Source of the DNA: an uncultured Clostridia bacterium
Lineage (GTDB): Bacteria > Bacillota > Clostridia > Christensenellales > Borkfalkiaceae
Assembly (NCBI GenBank): GCA_934254815.1
Contig: CAKQME010000012.1
Span: 1-64,000 of the forward strand
Length of the DNA stretch: 64,000 nt
Reading direction: 5' to 3'
Positions within the stretch are counted from its first letter, which is position 1, and each line of letters starts with the position of its first letter. Below, one piece after another: positions 1 to 8,019 of the stretch. The notes beneath the pieces are model-generated. The model made no database searches, had not been told where the DNA came from, and was given only the letters and a program-made list of their open reading frames with translations. A program made the translations under genes and the position numbers.

Positions 1-39
1 AAACAAGCGTATAACGTTTAGATTATGATTTTTAATTTT

Positions 40-70
40 AAAACCCGTCGAATTTAATCGACGGGTTTTA
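40..70 (-). terminator. Hairpin at the end of the polysaccharide operon
   Basis: An 11-bp perfect stem (41-51 with 58-68) closes a 6-nt loop. Its GC core is flanked by A and T tracts, the usual look of an intrinsic, possibly bidirectional terminator. It lies about 45 bp beyond the stop codon of the last minus-strand gene of the glycan operon. The U-tract is short, so termination strength is uncertain. Confidence 0.6.
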
Positions 71-114
71 AGTTTTACGTTTTTTCATTAAAGTAATCGC
101 ACAAATAAATTTAA

Positions 115-780
115 TTATTTAATCAATTTATTGTCGATAAAAGTTTTAAACAAAACGTCCGCAAAAAGACGATGCATTTCACGCGTGGGGTGATTGATTT
201 TATTCACTAACAATTTAGTAGTGTCTACACCGTAATACGCTAGTTTCTTCCACTCGGCGTATGCGTCCGCGATATACACCCCGTTTTGCCGAGCACATCC
301 CTTAGCTCTTTCGAGATATTCATCGAAAGAACCGTTGTTTTGGCGTTTGGCACACTCGGTTGCAAGACCGTATAAAATCGGCAGCGTGCCTTCCGCAACA
401 TAAGTGTTAAGCATATTAGGAGTAAGAAAAATAACTTCGCTTCCGCTGTCTTTTATCGCCTTAAAAATAGCGTTCATATTATCGGCATAATCGCCTATAT
501 CGCGCGAACAAACGTCGTTTAAACCGAAGCATACTACGACTATATCGGCGTTTTCCTTTAAAACCTCGTCTATCCTTTGCAGTCCGTTTTCCGACGAATT
601 GCCCGATATACCTGCGTTTACCGTTTCAAACCCGATAGAGGGATATTCCGTTTTAAGCCTGTCCGTTAAAATTTTATGGTACACATGTTGACGATCGTAA
701 ACGCACTCGAAGCCGCCCTCTTTATTAAGCAGTTCAAATACGCCATCCGTAACGCTGTCTCCGAAAAAAACTATTTTCAT
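115..780 (-). CDS. SGNH/GDSL-family hydrolase (probable carbohydrate esterase)
   Basis: A 221-residue cytoplasmic SGNH hydrolase, the fold of rhamnogalacturonan acetylesterases and other carbohydrate deacetylases. Block I is FFGDSVTDG close to the N-terminus (nucleophile Ser). Block II is around GISGNSS, block III reads GLND, and the catalytic His is expected in the NHPTREM segment near the C-terminus. There is no signal peptide. I start at the ATG at 780, because AAGGAGCG lies directly in front of it; the frame is open six codons further to a TTG that would overlap this ribosome-binding site. It is the last gene of the long minus-strand operon, 30 bp behind another esterase. With GH28 and GH78 enzymes in the same operon, deacetylation of imported pectic oligosaccharides is a reasonable inference; the substrate is not shown by the sequence. 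Confidence 0.85.
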   Translation of the reverse strand: MKIVFFGDSVTDGVFELLNKEGGFECVYDRQHVYHKILTDRLKTEYPSIGFETVNAGISGNSSENGLQRIDEVLKENADIVVVCFGLNDVCSRDIGDYADNMNAIFKAIKDSGSEVIFLTPNMLNTYVAEGTLPILYGLATECAKRQNNGSFDEYLERAKGCARQNGVYIADAYAEWKKLAYYGVDTTKLLVNKINHPTREMHRLFADVLFKTFIDNKLIK

Positions 781-810
781 AACGCTCCTTTGCCGCAATC
801 TATTATACGA

Positions 811-1827
811 CTAAATATTATCGAATAAGAAATCTATTCCGCGCGAAGATTTATCGACTTCGTGCGTGCCGTCGAACACATAAAAATCGAACTTTTCACT
901 TGCGTCCGCCGCTTTAAAATACTTTTTTACTTTTTCGGCTTGCTCTTTCGCCGATTTATAATCGAAAGTTTCGTCTTTATCGCCTACGGCAATGCACAGC
1001 GCTCGCGGCGCGACCAATCCTGCCGTTTCAACATCCGTAAACGTATACTGCGCGTTATAATACGACCAGTCCGCCCAAGAATATATAAACCTATCGTTAA
1101 ACTGAGACGAAGAGTAGCAAACTTTAACGCGCGTATCCGCCGCGGCAAGTGCCAAAGCGTACATACCGCCGTATGACAACCCCGCGACGCCTATTCTTTT
1201 CTCGTTTACGCCCTCTTGTTCAATAAAATAATCAATAGATATAATTAAAAGCGAAACTTCGAGCGCGGTTATGCTACCGCCGAGTTGACGAAGTCTGCCG
1301 TCAATTTCGCGACGATTAAACGGCACTCCGTACCGTTCGACGTTCCAAAGCAAAGTTTGCGGACAATAAACGTTTGCGCCGCGTTCCGCTATTCTTTGCG
1401 CCAGATGGTTATAGTTGGCGGAATCGAGATTTACTCCCGAAACGAGTTCCGAACTCCCCTCGCCGCCGTGCAAGCAAACGACGAACGGCAAATTTTTACC
1501 GGTTTCAAAATACATTCCGTAAACGGGTATACCGCCGGCAACGACGTTCGTTCTATAAATTTTTATACCGTTGACTTCACGGATAAACTCCTTATTGCCA
1601 CACGAAAAAGTAATTTCGTTCACGTTTAACGGATAGCCGAGCATATCGCGATATTTTCTGCGATAATACTCTCTGTTTACAGCCGTTTTCTCCGGCGAAA
1701 TAAAAAATTCTCTTTTATCTTCGGCGTAAGTTCGCTTTTTGTCTATAAACGAGTTTATTCCGTCGAGATAATCTTTTCTTGCGGGAAAATCCTTAATAGG
1801 TTCTTCTTTATAATCTAACTTATACAT
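811..1827 (-). CDS. Alpha/beta-hydrolase, acetylesterase-like
   Basis: A 338-residue alpha/beta-hydrolase without signal peptide. The oxyanion-side HGGEGSSE, the nucleophile elbow GLSYGG and the late acid and base regions (GDKDETFDY and GTHEVD) give a complete Ser-Asp-His set in the order of the dienelactone hydrolase / acetyl xylan esterase group. It probably removes acyl groups from oligosaccharides brought in by the ABC importer of the same operon. No good ribosome-binding site precedes the ATG; instead a perfect 12-bp hairpin ends 14 bp upstream of it, so the gene may be translated from a processed or coupled message. A more specific esterase class cannot be assigned from the sequence alone. 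Confidence 0.75.
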   Translation of the reverse strand: MYKLDYKEEPIKDFPARKDYLDGINSFIDKKRTYAEDKREFFISPEKTAVNREYYRRKYRDMLGYPLNVNEITFSCGNKEFIREVNGIKIYRTNVVAGGIPVYGMYFETGKNLPFVVCLHGGEGSSELVSGVNLDSANYNHLAQRIAERGANVYCPQTLLWNVERYGVPFNRREIDGRLRQLGGSITALEVSLLIISIDYFIEQEGVNEKRIGVAGLSYGGMYALALAAADTRVKVCYSSSQFNDRFIYSWADWSYYNAQYTFTDVETAGLVAPRALCIAVGDKDETFDYKSAKEQAEKVKKYFKAADASEKFDFYVFDGTHEVDKSSRGIDFLFDNI

Positions 1828-1840
1828 ATCATAAATTCGT

Positions 1841-1867
1841 ATCGACCGACGAAAATCGTCGGTCGAT
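1841..1867 (-). other. Intra-operon hairpin between micro-gene and esterase
   Basis: A perfect 12-bp stem (1841-1852 with 1856-1867) with a 3-nt loop lies in the 59-bp spacer behind the 39-codon micro-gene and immediately ahead of the esterase ATG. There is no U-tract on the minus-strand 3' side, so it looks like an mRNA stability, processing or polarity element rather than a classical terminator. Confidence 0.55.
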
Positions 1868-1886
1868 ACTCAATACTCCGTCGTTA

Positions 1887-2006
1887 TTACAAATCGAAAA
1901 TATCTGCGCCCCAATCGACTTCATTTGCGTCGGAAGGAGCGGAAGCGGTTATTATATCGACGTTTTCATAAATAACCGTAATAGTTGCTTTTTCATATTT
2001 TTTCAT
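1887..2006 (-). CDS. 39-residue peptide, MKKYEK family (micro-gene 1)
   Basis: A short open frame of 39 codons starting at the ATG at 2006. GGAGG sits 9 bp upstream, inside the last codons of the preceding secreted GDPD protein. The peptide begins MKKYEKATITVIYENVDII and ends in an acidic, Trp-containing tail with VDWGADIFDL. It has no signal peptide and no membrane segment. It is clearly related to the micro-gene at 7900-8013: both begin M-[KE]-K-Y-x-K, share T-x-I-Y at residues 10-13, have a V-I or D-I-I stretch around residues 17-22, then an acidic Ser-containing tail with one Trp. Both follow a secreted protein with the same C-terminal module. The ribosome-binding site and the conserved paralogue make translation likely. 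Function unknown. Confidence 0.7.
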   Translation of the reverse strand: MKKYEKATITVIYENVDIITASAPSDANEVDWGADIFDL

Positions 2007-2010
2007 AATA

Positions 2011-4167
2011 TCAGTCCTCCGTCTTTGCCACGATATACGCATCGACTATAGCGCGACGCGACTCGCTTAAAGCTTCGTAATCGGCTTTCCAGGTCTTTTT
2101 GTACTGAGCCGCCATATCCGCAACGTTGTTCGAGTTAAGTTCATCGGAATAGTCGGTATAAACATAACCAACCGAATTGTCGGAATATTTTATTTCGATA
2201 TATCCTCTACCGGAAAAATCTCTCGTAAAGTTTGCGATTTTTATCGTGCCGAGTCCGCCGAGCCATACGGTTTCTCCATTTTCGGTAACGCTCTTCGTGC
2301 TTACGACTTTAACGACGCTCGTTCCCTCGACGAAATTATCGAGAGTAAACTCCTTACCGTTTAAAGTGCTTGTAGGAAGAATTATCGTGCCGTAACTCTT
2401 AACGAATTTTTCGTAGTCGCCCGCTTTCATTCTCGAACGGAAAGCAACGCCCGACTCCGTTTCGTCTTCGCCTATCTTAAAGAACGCGCCTTTATCCATA
2501 GAAAACTCTATAAACGCCGCTGTAAAACTCATATCGCCGTTTACAGTGTATTCGCCGCCCGCCTTATAAAGCGTACCGTCCGAACCGTACCAACCGATAA
2601 ACACGCTATTAACCGCCTTATCTGGATAGTAGAAACTCGTGGTTACGCCCGTAATATAATCATCGAGAGCGTTCACACTGCTTTCGTTTGGCACTGTCCA
2701 AACTTCCAAAGCAAGACCTTTAGCTTTTACTCTCGCTATACCTTCGGCGTCAACGCCCGTATATTTCGCGCTTATGAATACCTCGTTAGTACCGTTTTCA
2801 AGCGCGGCGTACTTATTAACGTCATCTTGCGAAAGAGTGTTAGAAAGTCCGCCCAACCTTACCGTGGGAAGATTTGCCGATATTTTTGACAAATTACCCG
2901 CGCCGAAAGATATAAACGAAAGTCTGTCGGCTACGCCTTTTTGGGTGACGAGGTCTGTTACGGTTTTAGCGTATTCTTCAGTAAAAGTATAATCGAGTTT
3001 TATCTCAACGTAAGCCTTTAAATCAATTTCCTTAATAAGATCGAAAAATTCGCCGAGAGTTAAAATTTTCGTACCCGCGTATTTTTCGTCTTTCCAACTG
3101 CCGAAGTCGAGTGCCTTAAGTTCCGCCAAAGTCAAATCGGCAACATTTCCCGTTCCATTAGAGTTATCCTTAATATACGCATTATGCAAAAGTACGGGAA
3201 TTCCGTCTTTCGTAAATTGAATGTCGGTTTCGACCGTAGAAGAGCCTTGTTCCTTTGCCAAACGGAACGCAGGCTCGGTATTTTCGGGAGCGTCGGCGTC
3301 CGCACCTCTATGTCGAATCACATTAAGATTTTTATAGTTTGGCAAGGTTATTTTTCCGCCGTCTTTTTCGTTTTGCGTAAGAGAAGAAAGCGCTCCGCCT
3401 TGGCGGTCGTTAAAGGAGATAGTAGATTTTACCTCTTCTATATCGCTGATCGCGTAATAAGAATAAGTCGGGTTGCTTTCTTTCCATGCGTCAACGTTAA
3501 GATTAGTATTATCCGTACTACTATTTAAAGTGTTAAACGAATACTGCGTTTTCTCATTATTCGCGTCGGCAAGTTCAAATCTGATACCGTAATTTGTAAG
3601 TCCCGGCGTAGCGTTGACGTTTTCGTCTACGGCGCGGGTAGCTATTATTATAGACTCGCCCTGATTGATTTTTCCTTTGACGTAGCTATAAAACGCAACC
3701 TCTGCACTCGGTTTAGTTTCAAAACTCTCATCGTGCAACACTACGAGATTGCTTACCAACCCACTCTTGACAGTCCCCTTGTAAATAGTTATGCGAGTAT
3801 TTGCGTTAGGCAATAAATTTATTTTTGCATTGCTTGCCGTAAGCGTTCCGCCTTGCGGCGCAGTCCATACGAGTGCGGCGTTATACCTTTTGCCTGCAAG
3901 GACGCGGGATAAAGAATTGCCCACAACGTTAATTGAAGTTGATCCGGCACCGTCGTGAGCCGTCGGGGTATAGTAAACCAACGTAGTATACCTGTTAGTC
4001 GTTTCAACCTTTAAATTCATTTCGTTGAAGTTCGCGCGGTAGTAAGTAACCTCCGTTTCATCAGCCGCGCGAATGGTAGGCGCGCTTATAAGAAACGCGC
4101 ATGCGAGCGATAAAGTAAAACATATAGTAAACGCAAGGTATGCAATCGCTCTTTTAGTCTTTTTCAT
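2011..4167 (-). CDS. Secreted glycerophosphodiester phosphodiesterase-domain protein with surface modules
   Basis: A 718-residue exported protein. Signal peptide: MKKTKR, then a hydrophobic core ending near AADETEV. Residues about 35-250 form a beta-rich module homologous to the N-terminus of the protein at 8020-9693. A GDPD TIM-barrel follows, with HRGADADAPENTEPAF, ETDIQFTKDGIPVLLH and EIKL, giving the two catalytic His and metal-ligand Glu/Asp residues. Then come an InlB/Flg_new-type repeat (FIGWYGSDGTLYKAG) and a C-terminal module of about 170 residues (GYI..YSD..YVYT..S.ELN, RRAIVDAY) also shared with 8020-9693. I start at 4167, which has GAGGAGGT in front; an upstream in-frame ATG at 4182 overlaps the GH78 stop (ATGA). 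The GDPD domain may cleave glycerophosphodiesters such as teichoic acid, or serve as a glycan-associated phosphodiesterase. The role in the locus is inference. Confidence 0.85.
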   Translation of the reverse strand: MKKTKRAIAYLAFTICFTLSLACAFLISAPTIRAADETEVTYYRANFNEMNLKVETTNRYTTLVYYTPTAHDGAGSTSINVVGNSLSRVLAGKRYNAALVWTAPQGGTLTASNAKINLLPNANTRITIYKGTVKSGLVSNLVVLHDESFETKPSAEVAFYSYVKGKINQGESIIIATRAVDENVNATPGLTNYGIRFELADANNEKTQYSFNTLNSSTDNTNLNVDAWKESNPTYSYYAISDIEEVKSTISFNDRQGGALSSLTQNEKDGGKITLPNYKNLNVIRHRGADADAPENTEPAFRLAKEQGSSTVETDIQFTKDGIPVLLHNAYIKDNSNGTGNVADLTLAELKALDFGSWKDEKYAGTKILTLGEFFDLIKEIDLKAYVEIKLDYTFTEEYAKTVTDLVTQKGVADRLSFISFGAGNLSKISANLPTVRLGGLSNTLSQDDVNKYAALENGTNEVFISAKYTGVDAEGIARVKAKGLALEVWTVPNESSVNALDDYITGVTTSFYYPDKAVNSVFIGWYGSDGTLYKAGGEYTVNGDMSFTAAFIEFSMDKGAFFKIGEDETESGVAFRSRMKAGDYEKFVKSYGTIILPTSTLNGKEFTLDNFVEGTSVVKVVSTKSVTENGETVWLGGLGTIKIANFTRDFSGRGYIEIKYSDNSVGYVYTDYSDELNSNNVADMAAQYKKTWKADYEALSESRRAIVDAYIVAKTED

Positions 4168-4178
4168 AATAAACCTCC

Positions 4179-6416
4179 TCATAAAATAATATCGTATTCG
4201 GTTACGCCGTCTTTGGCGGCGACGCCGTTAATACCGTAATTCGGCAAAGCGATTTTTACGCCGTATCCGTAATTTTTCACGGTAAGTTTTGCCCTGCCGC
4301 CGACTTTATGCCAAGCGACTTCCACCTTTTTGCCGTCTTTACCGTATTCCGCCTCTACAAAAGAAAGCGAAGGTATAAACGACGGCGAAATTTCTATCTC
4401 ATTGCAGTTTAACACCTTTATACCAGCAAGGTATTTATAAAACCAAGCCGAAACGCTACCCCAAAAATGGTGATTTAAAGAAACCGTTCCGTAATCGCCC
4501 TCGCTTACGAGTTCTCCGTTTACCACGCTGAATTTTTGAAAAACTTCCCATAGCGTAGTCGCTCCGACGGATATAAGGTAGCCGTAACTCGGCCAGTCCT
4601 TGCCGCAAATCATATCGTAAGCAAGTTGAACGTCGCCGTTTTCGGCAAGCACGTTAAACAAGTATTTACTGCCCGTAACGCCTATTTGCATTTTTCCGTT
4701 ACACGACTTTATTATATCGAGCAACGCCGCGTAAGCTTTCGGTTCGTTTTCCTTGGAAAAAACGCCCGATTTTATCGCCATAGCCTGCGCCGTCTGCGAT
4801 TTGCATTTAACGAGATAACCGTCCTCTACGAACTCTTTTCTGAAACTTGCGATAAAGTTTTCCGCTACTTCGTCATATTCATTTACCCTATCGGTTTTAC
4901 CTATTGCAAGCGACAATTCCTTTGCCCGCTTCGCAATAGCCACGCCGAGCAAAGTATCGGTTACGACGGCGGGCGTAGCGCAAGCATGTTTAGATAAATG
5001 TCCCGCTTCGCACCAGTCCTCCAAACCGTAACATATAAGCCCTTTATCGTCGATTTTACTCTTCATATAATCGAAGTACAATTCCATCATACCGATATTT
5101 TCTTCGATTATCTTTTTTTTACCGGTAAACCTATAAAGCTGATAGGGGATTTCAAAGATAAATATATCGCTTAAAGGTCCGTTTCCCCAGTGATAGCCCC
5201 AACCGGAAGTCGGAATTATGCCGGGCAACTGTCCGTCGGGTTTTTGCGCAAGACGAATATTATTAAACCACTCCCTATAAGAGTCGTAAGCGTCGAAATT
5301 GTAATTTATCTGCTCGGCGGATATGCCCGCGTCGTCCGACCAACCGTTTTTCTCGCGGTGAGGACAATCCGTAGGAAAGTAATAAAAGTTAGATAAATCG
5401 CTGCGCAATATACATTGCTGAATTTTGTTAAGCGTATCGTCGCTGCTTTTAAACCTGCCCGAACAAGGCAAATCGGAATGGCAAATAATATACGTTAAAA
5501 ACTCTTCCGTCGCCTGCTCGTCGGTTATACCTGTAACCTCGGCGTATCTATAACCGTGATAAGTGAAAGACGGAACGTATTCCTGTTCGCCGTCTCGCGC
5601 TATATATACGTCGTGTTGGATATACTCGAATTCCGTTCTCGGCGGAAAACTTATATTGGTCCTGTCGAGTTCTCCGTTTTTAAGCGTTTCACCGAAAAAC
5701 AAGTCTATTCTTTGCCCCGATTTTCCGTTTACTTTAAGTCGGTATATACCCGCGTCGTTCACGCCGAAATCAAATAAATATCCGTTTTTATTCTTGGTTA
5801 TTTTTACGGGCGAAAGTTCCTCGTACGCAAGAATCGGCTGCGCCTCACACTTTTTATACTCGCCTTTCGGATTCTCGGCAATAACCGCTTTCCGTTCGTT
5901 TAAACCCTTATAATCCAAAGCGGTAAAGTCGGCAAACACTCTTGCGTCGTACCTTTCGCCCGCCCTCAAATCGTCAAATGTTACAGCCGAATCGCTCACG
6001 GTAAAACTCTCGTCGGTCGTTAGAAATCTCTGTCCGTCGAGAAACAATCCCAAATACAGTTTAGGCGCGGCTCTGAAAGTCGCCTTTTCGAAATCCCACA
6101 CGTTAAAATCTATAGAATTACCGAAACCGTTGCCGAGCAATACGCAAAGTACGTTTTCTTTTTCCTTTAAAAGCCCGTTTACCGAGTATTCGTCGTAATA
6201 GACTATATCGTCGGGATTAGAGATGTACGGAGCAAAAAAGCCTTTCGTTAGTTCCTTGCCGTTTAAAAAAAACCTGTAAAAACCTACTGCGGCTATTTCG
6301 ATTTTTGCCGACTCATAATTCGGCGCGTCGAAAACCTTTCTTAAAATCGGCGCGGGAATATGCTTTTCGCGGCTGTTAAATTCTTTCGTACCGCTTATAA
6401 AAATTTTTTCATTCAT
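4179..6416 (-). CDS. GH78 alpha-L-rhamnosidase
   Basis: A 745-residue protein without signal peptide that matches bacterial alpha-L-rhamnosidases over its full length. The N-terminal beta-sandwich domain contains FFLNGKELTKG and the RAGERYDAR motif typical of GH78. The (alpha/alpha)6 barrel carries the signature TDCPHREKNGWSDDA at about residues 349-363, which supplies the catalytic acidic residues in this family. It is followed by QLPGIIPTSGWGYHWGNGP and, near the C-terminus, NHHFWGSVSAW and the terminal beta-domain. It should release terminal L-rhamnose from rhamnogalacturonan or rhamnosylated oligosaccharides in the cytoplasm. The start lacks a strong ribosome-binding site but lies 9 bp behind the previous stop, so translational coupling is likely. 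Strong family call; exact linkage unknown. Confidence 0.92.
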   Translation of the reverse strand: MNEKIFISGTKEFNSREKHIPAPILRKVFDAPNYESAKIEIAAVGFYRFFLNGKELTKGFFAPYISNPDDIVYYDEYSVNGLLKEKENVLCVLLGNGFGNSIDFNVWDFEKATFRAAPKLYLGLFLDGQRFLTTDESFTVSDSAVTFDDLRAGERYDARVFADFTALDYKGLNERKAVIAENPKGEYKKCEAQPILAYEELSPVKITKNKNGYLFDFGVNDAGIYRLKVNGKSGQRIDLFFGETLKNGELDRTNISFPPRTEFEYIQHDVYIARDGEQEYVPSFTYHGYRYAEVTGITDEQATEEFLTYIICHSDLPCSGRFKSSDDTLNKIQQCILRSDLSNFYYFPTDCPHREKNGWSDDAGISAEQINYNFDAYDSYREWFNNIRLAQKPDGQLPGIIPTSGWGYHWGNGPLSDIFIFEIPYQLYRFTGKKKIIEENIGMMELYFDYMKSKIDDKGLICYGLEDWCEAGHLSKHACATPAVVTDTLLGVAIAKRAKELSLAIGKTDRVNEYDEVAENFIASFRKEFVEDGYLVKCKSQTAQAMAIKSGVFSKENEPKAYAALLDIIKSCNGKMQIGVTGSKYLFNVLAENGDVQLAYDMICGKDWPSYGYLISVGATTLWEVFQKFSVVNGELVSEGDYGTVSLNHHFWGSVSAWFYKYLAGIKVLNCNEIEISPSFIPSLSFVEAEYGKDGKKVEVAWHKVGGRAKLTVKNYGYGVKIALPNYGINGVAAKDGVTEYDIIL

Positions 6417-6425
6417 AACGTATTC

Positions 6426-7889
6426 TTACAAACTTTTTAAAAATTCGCAAAGTTTCGCCGCGGCAGCCTCGTGGTCGCTTACAAGAGGATGCACGCCCGT
6501 AACGCTCTTTTTACTTAAAGCAAGGTAATAAAAACCTTTATTTGCCCCGCCGAGTTCTTCCACTGCGGTTTTAAAAGCCGTTTCCACCCTGCCGTCTATG
6601 CCCATCATTCCGTAACACCATACGATTTTAGTGTTATCGCCGTATCTATCGCGCATAACGGAAAGCAGTTTTTTCACACTCGAAATAAGTTCGCTTTGAG
6701 TCGTTTTGCCTGCAGTTAAAGCCGACGCGTCGTTAGTGCCGAGGTTTATCACGGCAAAATCGGTTTTAGGATCCAATTCGTAAACATTACCGTTAAGCGC
6801 GGAATATTTATCCCACAACGAAGCCATAGTTACGTTACCCGTGTTGAAAACACAGTCCGTAGTAATGCCGGAGTAAGAAACCATACTCACCTCGGCGTTA
6901 AGCGTTCTGCCCGCAATTGCGGCATAAGTTTTAGTGCCGTTTTCCTTACTCGTAGGAAAATTGCTATCGTCGCCGAGATTGTTAAGTCCGCAGGTTATAG
7001 AGTCGCCGTAAAAGTCTATTTTCATATCTTTTTTATTTCGAACGCCCGACAATACGAAATCGTCATCCTTACTCATAACTTTTTTCACCACGAGTTTCCT
7101 TTCGCCCGCAGTCCACAGCTTTTGCTCGGTCGCTTTATAAACGCAAATTTTATGAACGCCTTTTTCAAGCCCCGAAGCGACTTCGTATTCGACCTCGTCG
7201 CCGTACTTATTCAGTCGGATAAGCGTTCCCTCGTCGTCGTCCACGAAAACGCAGATATACAAGTCGTTCGCGCTATAAGACGACGGCACGGACAACACGA
7301 CCGAACTTTTTTCGCCGTAGACGAAATATTCTAACCCGGAATTTACGTTATCGAACACAAGCGCGCCGTTTTCGGTGTACGCCCTGCCCTGAATAAAAAA
7401 CGCTTCCTCGGAAAACTCCGCCAACTGCTCGTCGGTGGCTTTTACGTACTCGTCTTTATCCCAGATATCTTTGCCCCAGTCAACGTCGTCGGGATCGGGG
7501 GCTTTATCTTCCGATTGTTTTTTTGTAATGTTGACGGTTGCGGTCGCTTCGTAGCCTTTAAACGAAGCCGAAAGCGTTGCGCTTCCACGACTTACGCCGA
7601 TAATTTTTCCGCACTCAACGGTAGCCACGGCGGTATCGGAACTCGTTACCGAGACCTCGCTCTCCGAAAAATCCTCCACGCCGTCGTTTATAAAACCGTA
7701 TGCGAGCGAATCGCCTTCGACAAGTAGGTAAACGCTTTTTTCAAAACTGAAACTTGCCGTGAAAGACGAATCGGTTGAGTCGGAAGAGCTTGAACTATTC
7801 GAGCCGCCCTTACCGCAAGCGGAAAAACAAAATAACGCGCATAGCGCGATTATCGCGCTTATTATTCGTTTACATTTATCGTTTCTCAT
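6426..7889 (-). CDS. Lipoprotein SGNH esterase, CE2-like, with Big_2 domain
   Basis: 487 residues. An N-terminal lipoprotein signal ends at FSAC (Cys25) and is followed by a Ser-rich linker. Residues about 48-122 form a bacterial Ig-like (Big_2) domain (GDSLAYG, VSRGSATLSASFKG). A Pro/Asp linker with VDWGKDIWD (136-144) leads to a jelly-roll domain and then an SGNH catalytic domain: GDSITCG (Ser297), GTND (384-387) and GVHP (His467). This jelly-roll plus SGNH order, with GDSITCG, is that of carbohydrate esterase family 2 acetylesterases. It should be anchored on the outer face of the membrane and deacetylate polysaccharide before import. AAGGAG lies 5 bp ahead of the ATG. The linker motif resembles the end of micro-gene 1 (see findings). 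The -3 position of the lipobox (Phe) is slightly atypical. Confidence 0.85.
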   Translation of the reverse strand: MRNDKCKRIISAIIALCALFCFSACGKGGSNSSSSSDSTDSSFTASFSFEKSVYLLVEGDSLAYGFINDGVEDFSESEVSVTSSDTAVATVECGKIIGVSRGSATLSASFKGYEATATVNITKKQSEDKAPDPDDVDWGKDIWDKDEYVKATDEQLAEFSEEAFFIQGRAYTENGALVFDNVNSGLEYFVYGEKSSVVLSVPSSYSANDLYICVFVDDDEGTLIRLNKYGDEVEYEVASGLEKGVHKICVYKATEQKLWTAGERKLVVKKVMSKDDDFVLSGVRNKKDMKIDFYGDSITCGLNNLGDDSNFPTSKENGTKTYAAIAGRTLNAEVSMVSYSGITTDCVFNTGNVTMASLWDKYSALNGNVYELDPKTDFAVINLGTNDASALTAGKTTQSELISSVKKLLSVMRDRYGDNTKIVWCYGMMGIDGRVETAFKTAVEELGGANKGFYYLALSKKSVTGVHPLVSDHEAAAAKLCEFLKSL

Positions 7890-7899
7890 CTTTTTCTCC

Positions 7900-8013
7900 T
7901 TAATTTTTAACGAACGGACCTTTCCATTCGTCGTCGGAGGACGAAACTCTTATTACGTCCTCTTGCTTAAAAAGATATATCGCCGTTACGACGGGCTTGC
8001 TATACTTCTCCAT
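7900..8013 (-). CDS. 37-residue peptide, MEKYSK family (micro-gene 2)
   Basis: A 37-codon open frame whose ATG at 8013 follows AAAGGAGG placed over the stop codon of the secreted protein at 8020-9693. Its own stop overlaps the TTAAGGAG used by the next gene, so it is fully embedded in the operon. The peptide starts MEKYSKPVVTAIYLFKQEDV and ends with a Ser/Asp-rich, single-Trp tail (SSSDDEWKGPF). It resembles micro-gene 1 at 1887-2006 in length, the M-x-K-Y-x-K start, T-x-I-Y at residues 10-13, and the acidic Trp tail. There is no signal peptide, no Cys and no transmembrane segment. The function is unknown; its position says it is made together with the upstream surface protein. Confidence 0.7.
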   Translation of the reverse strand: MEKYSKPVVTAIYLFKQEDVIRVSSSDDEWKGPFVKN

Positions 8014-8019
8014 TTCTTA

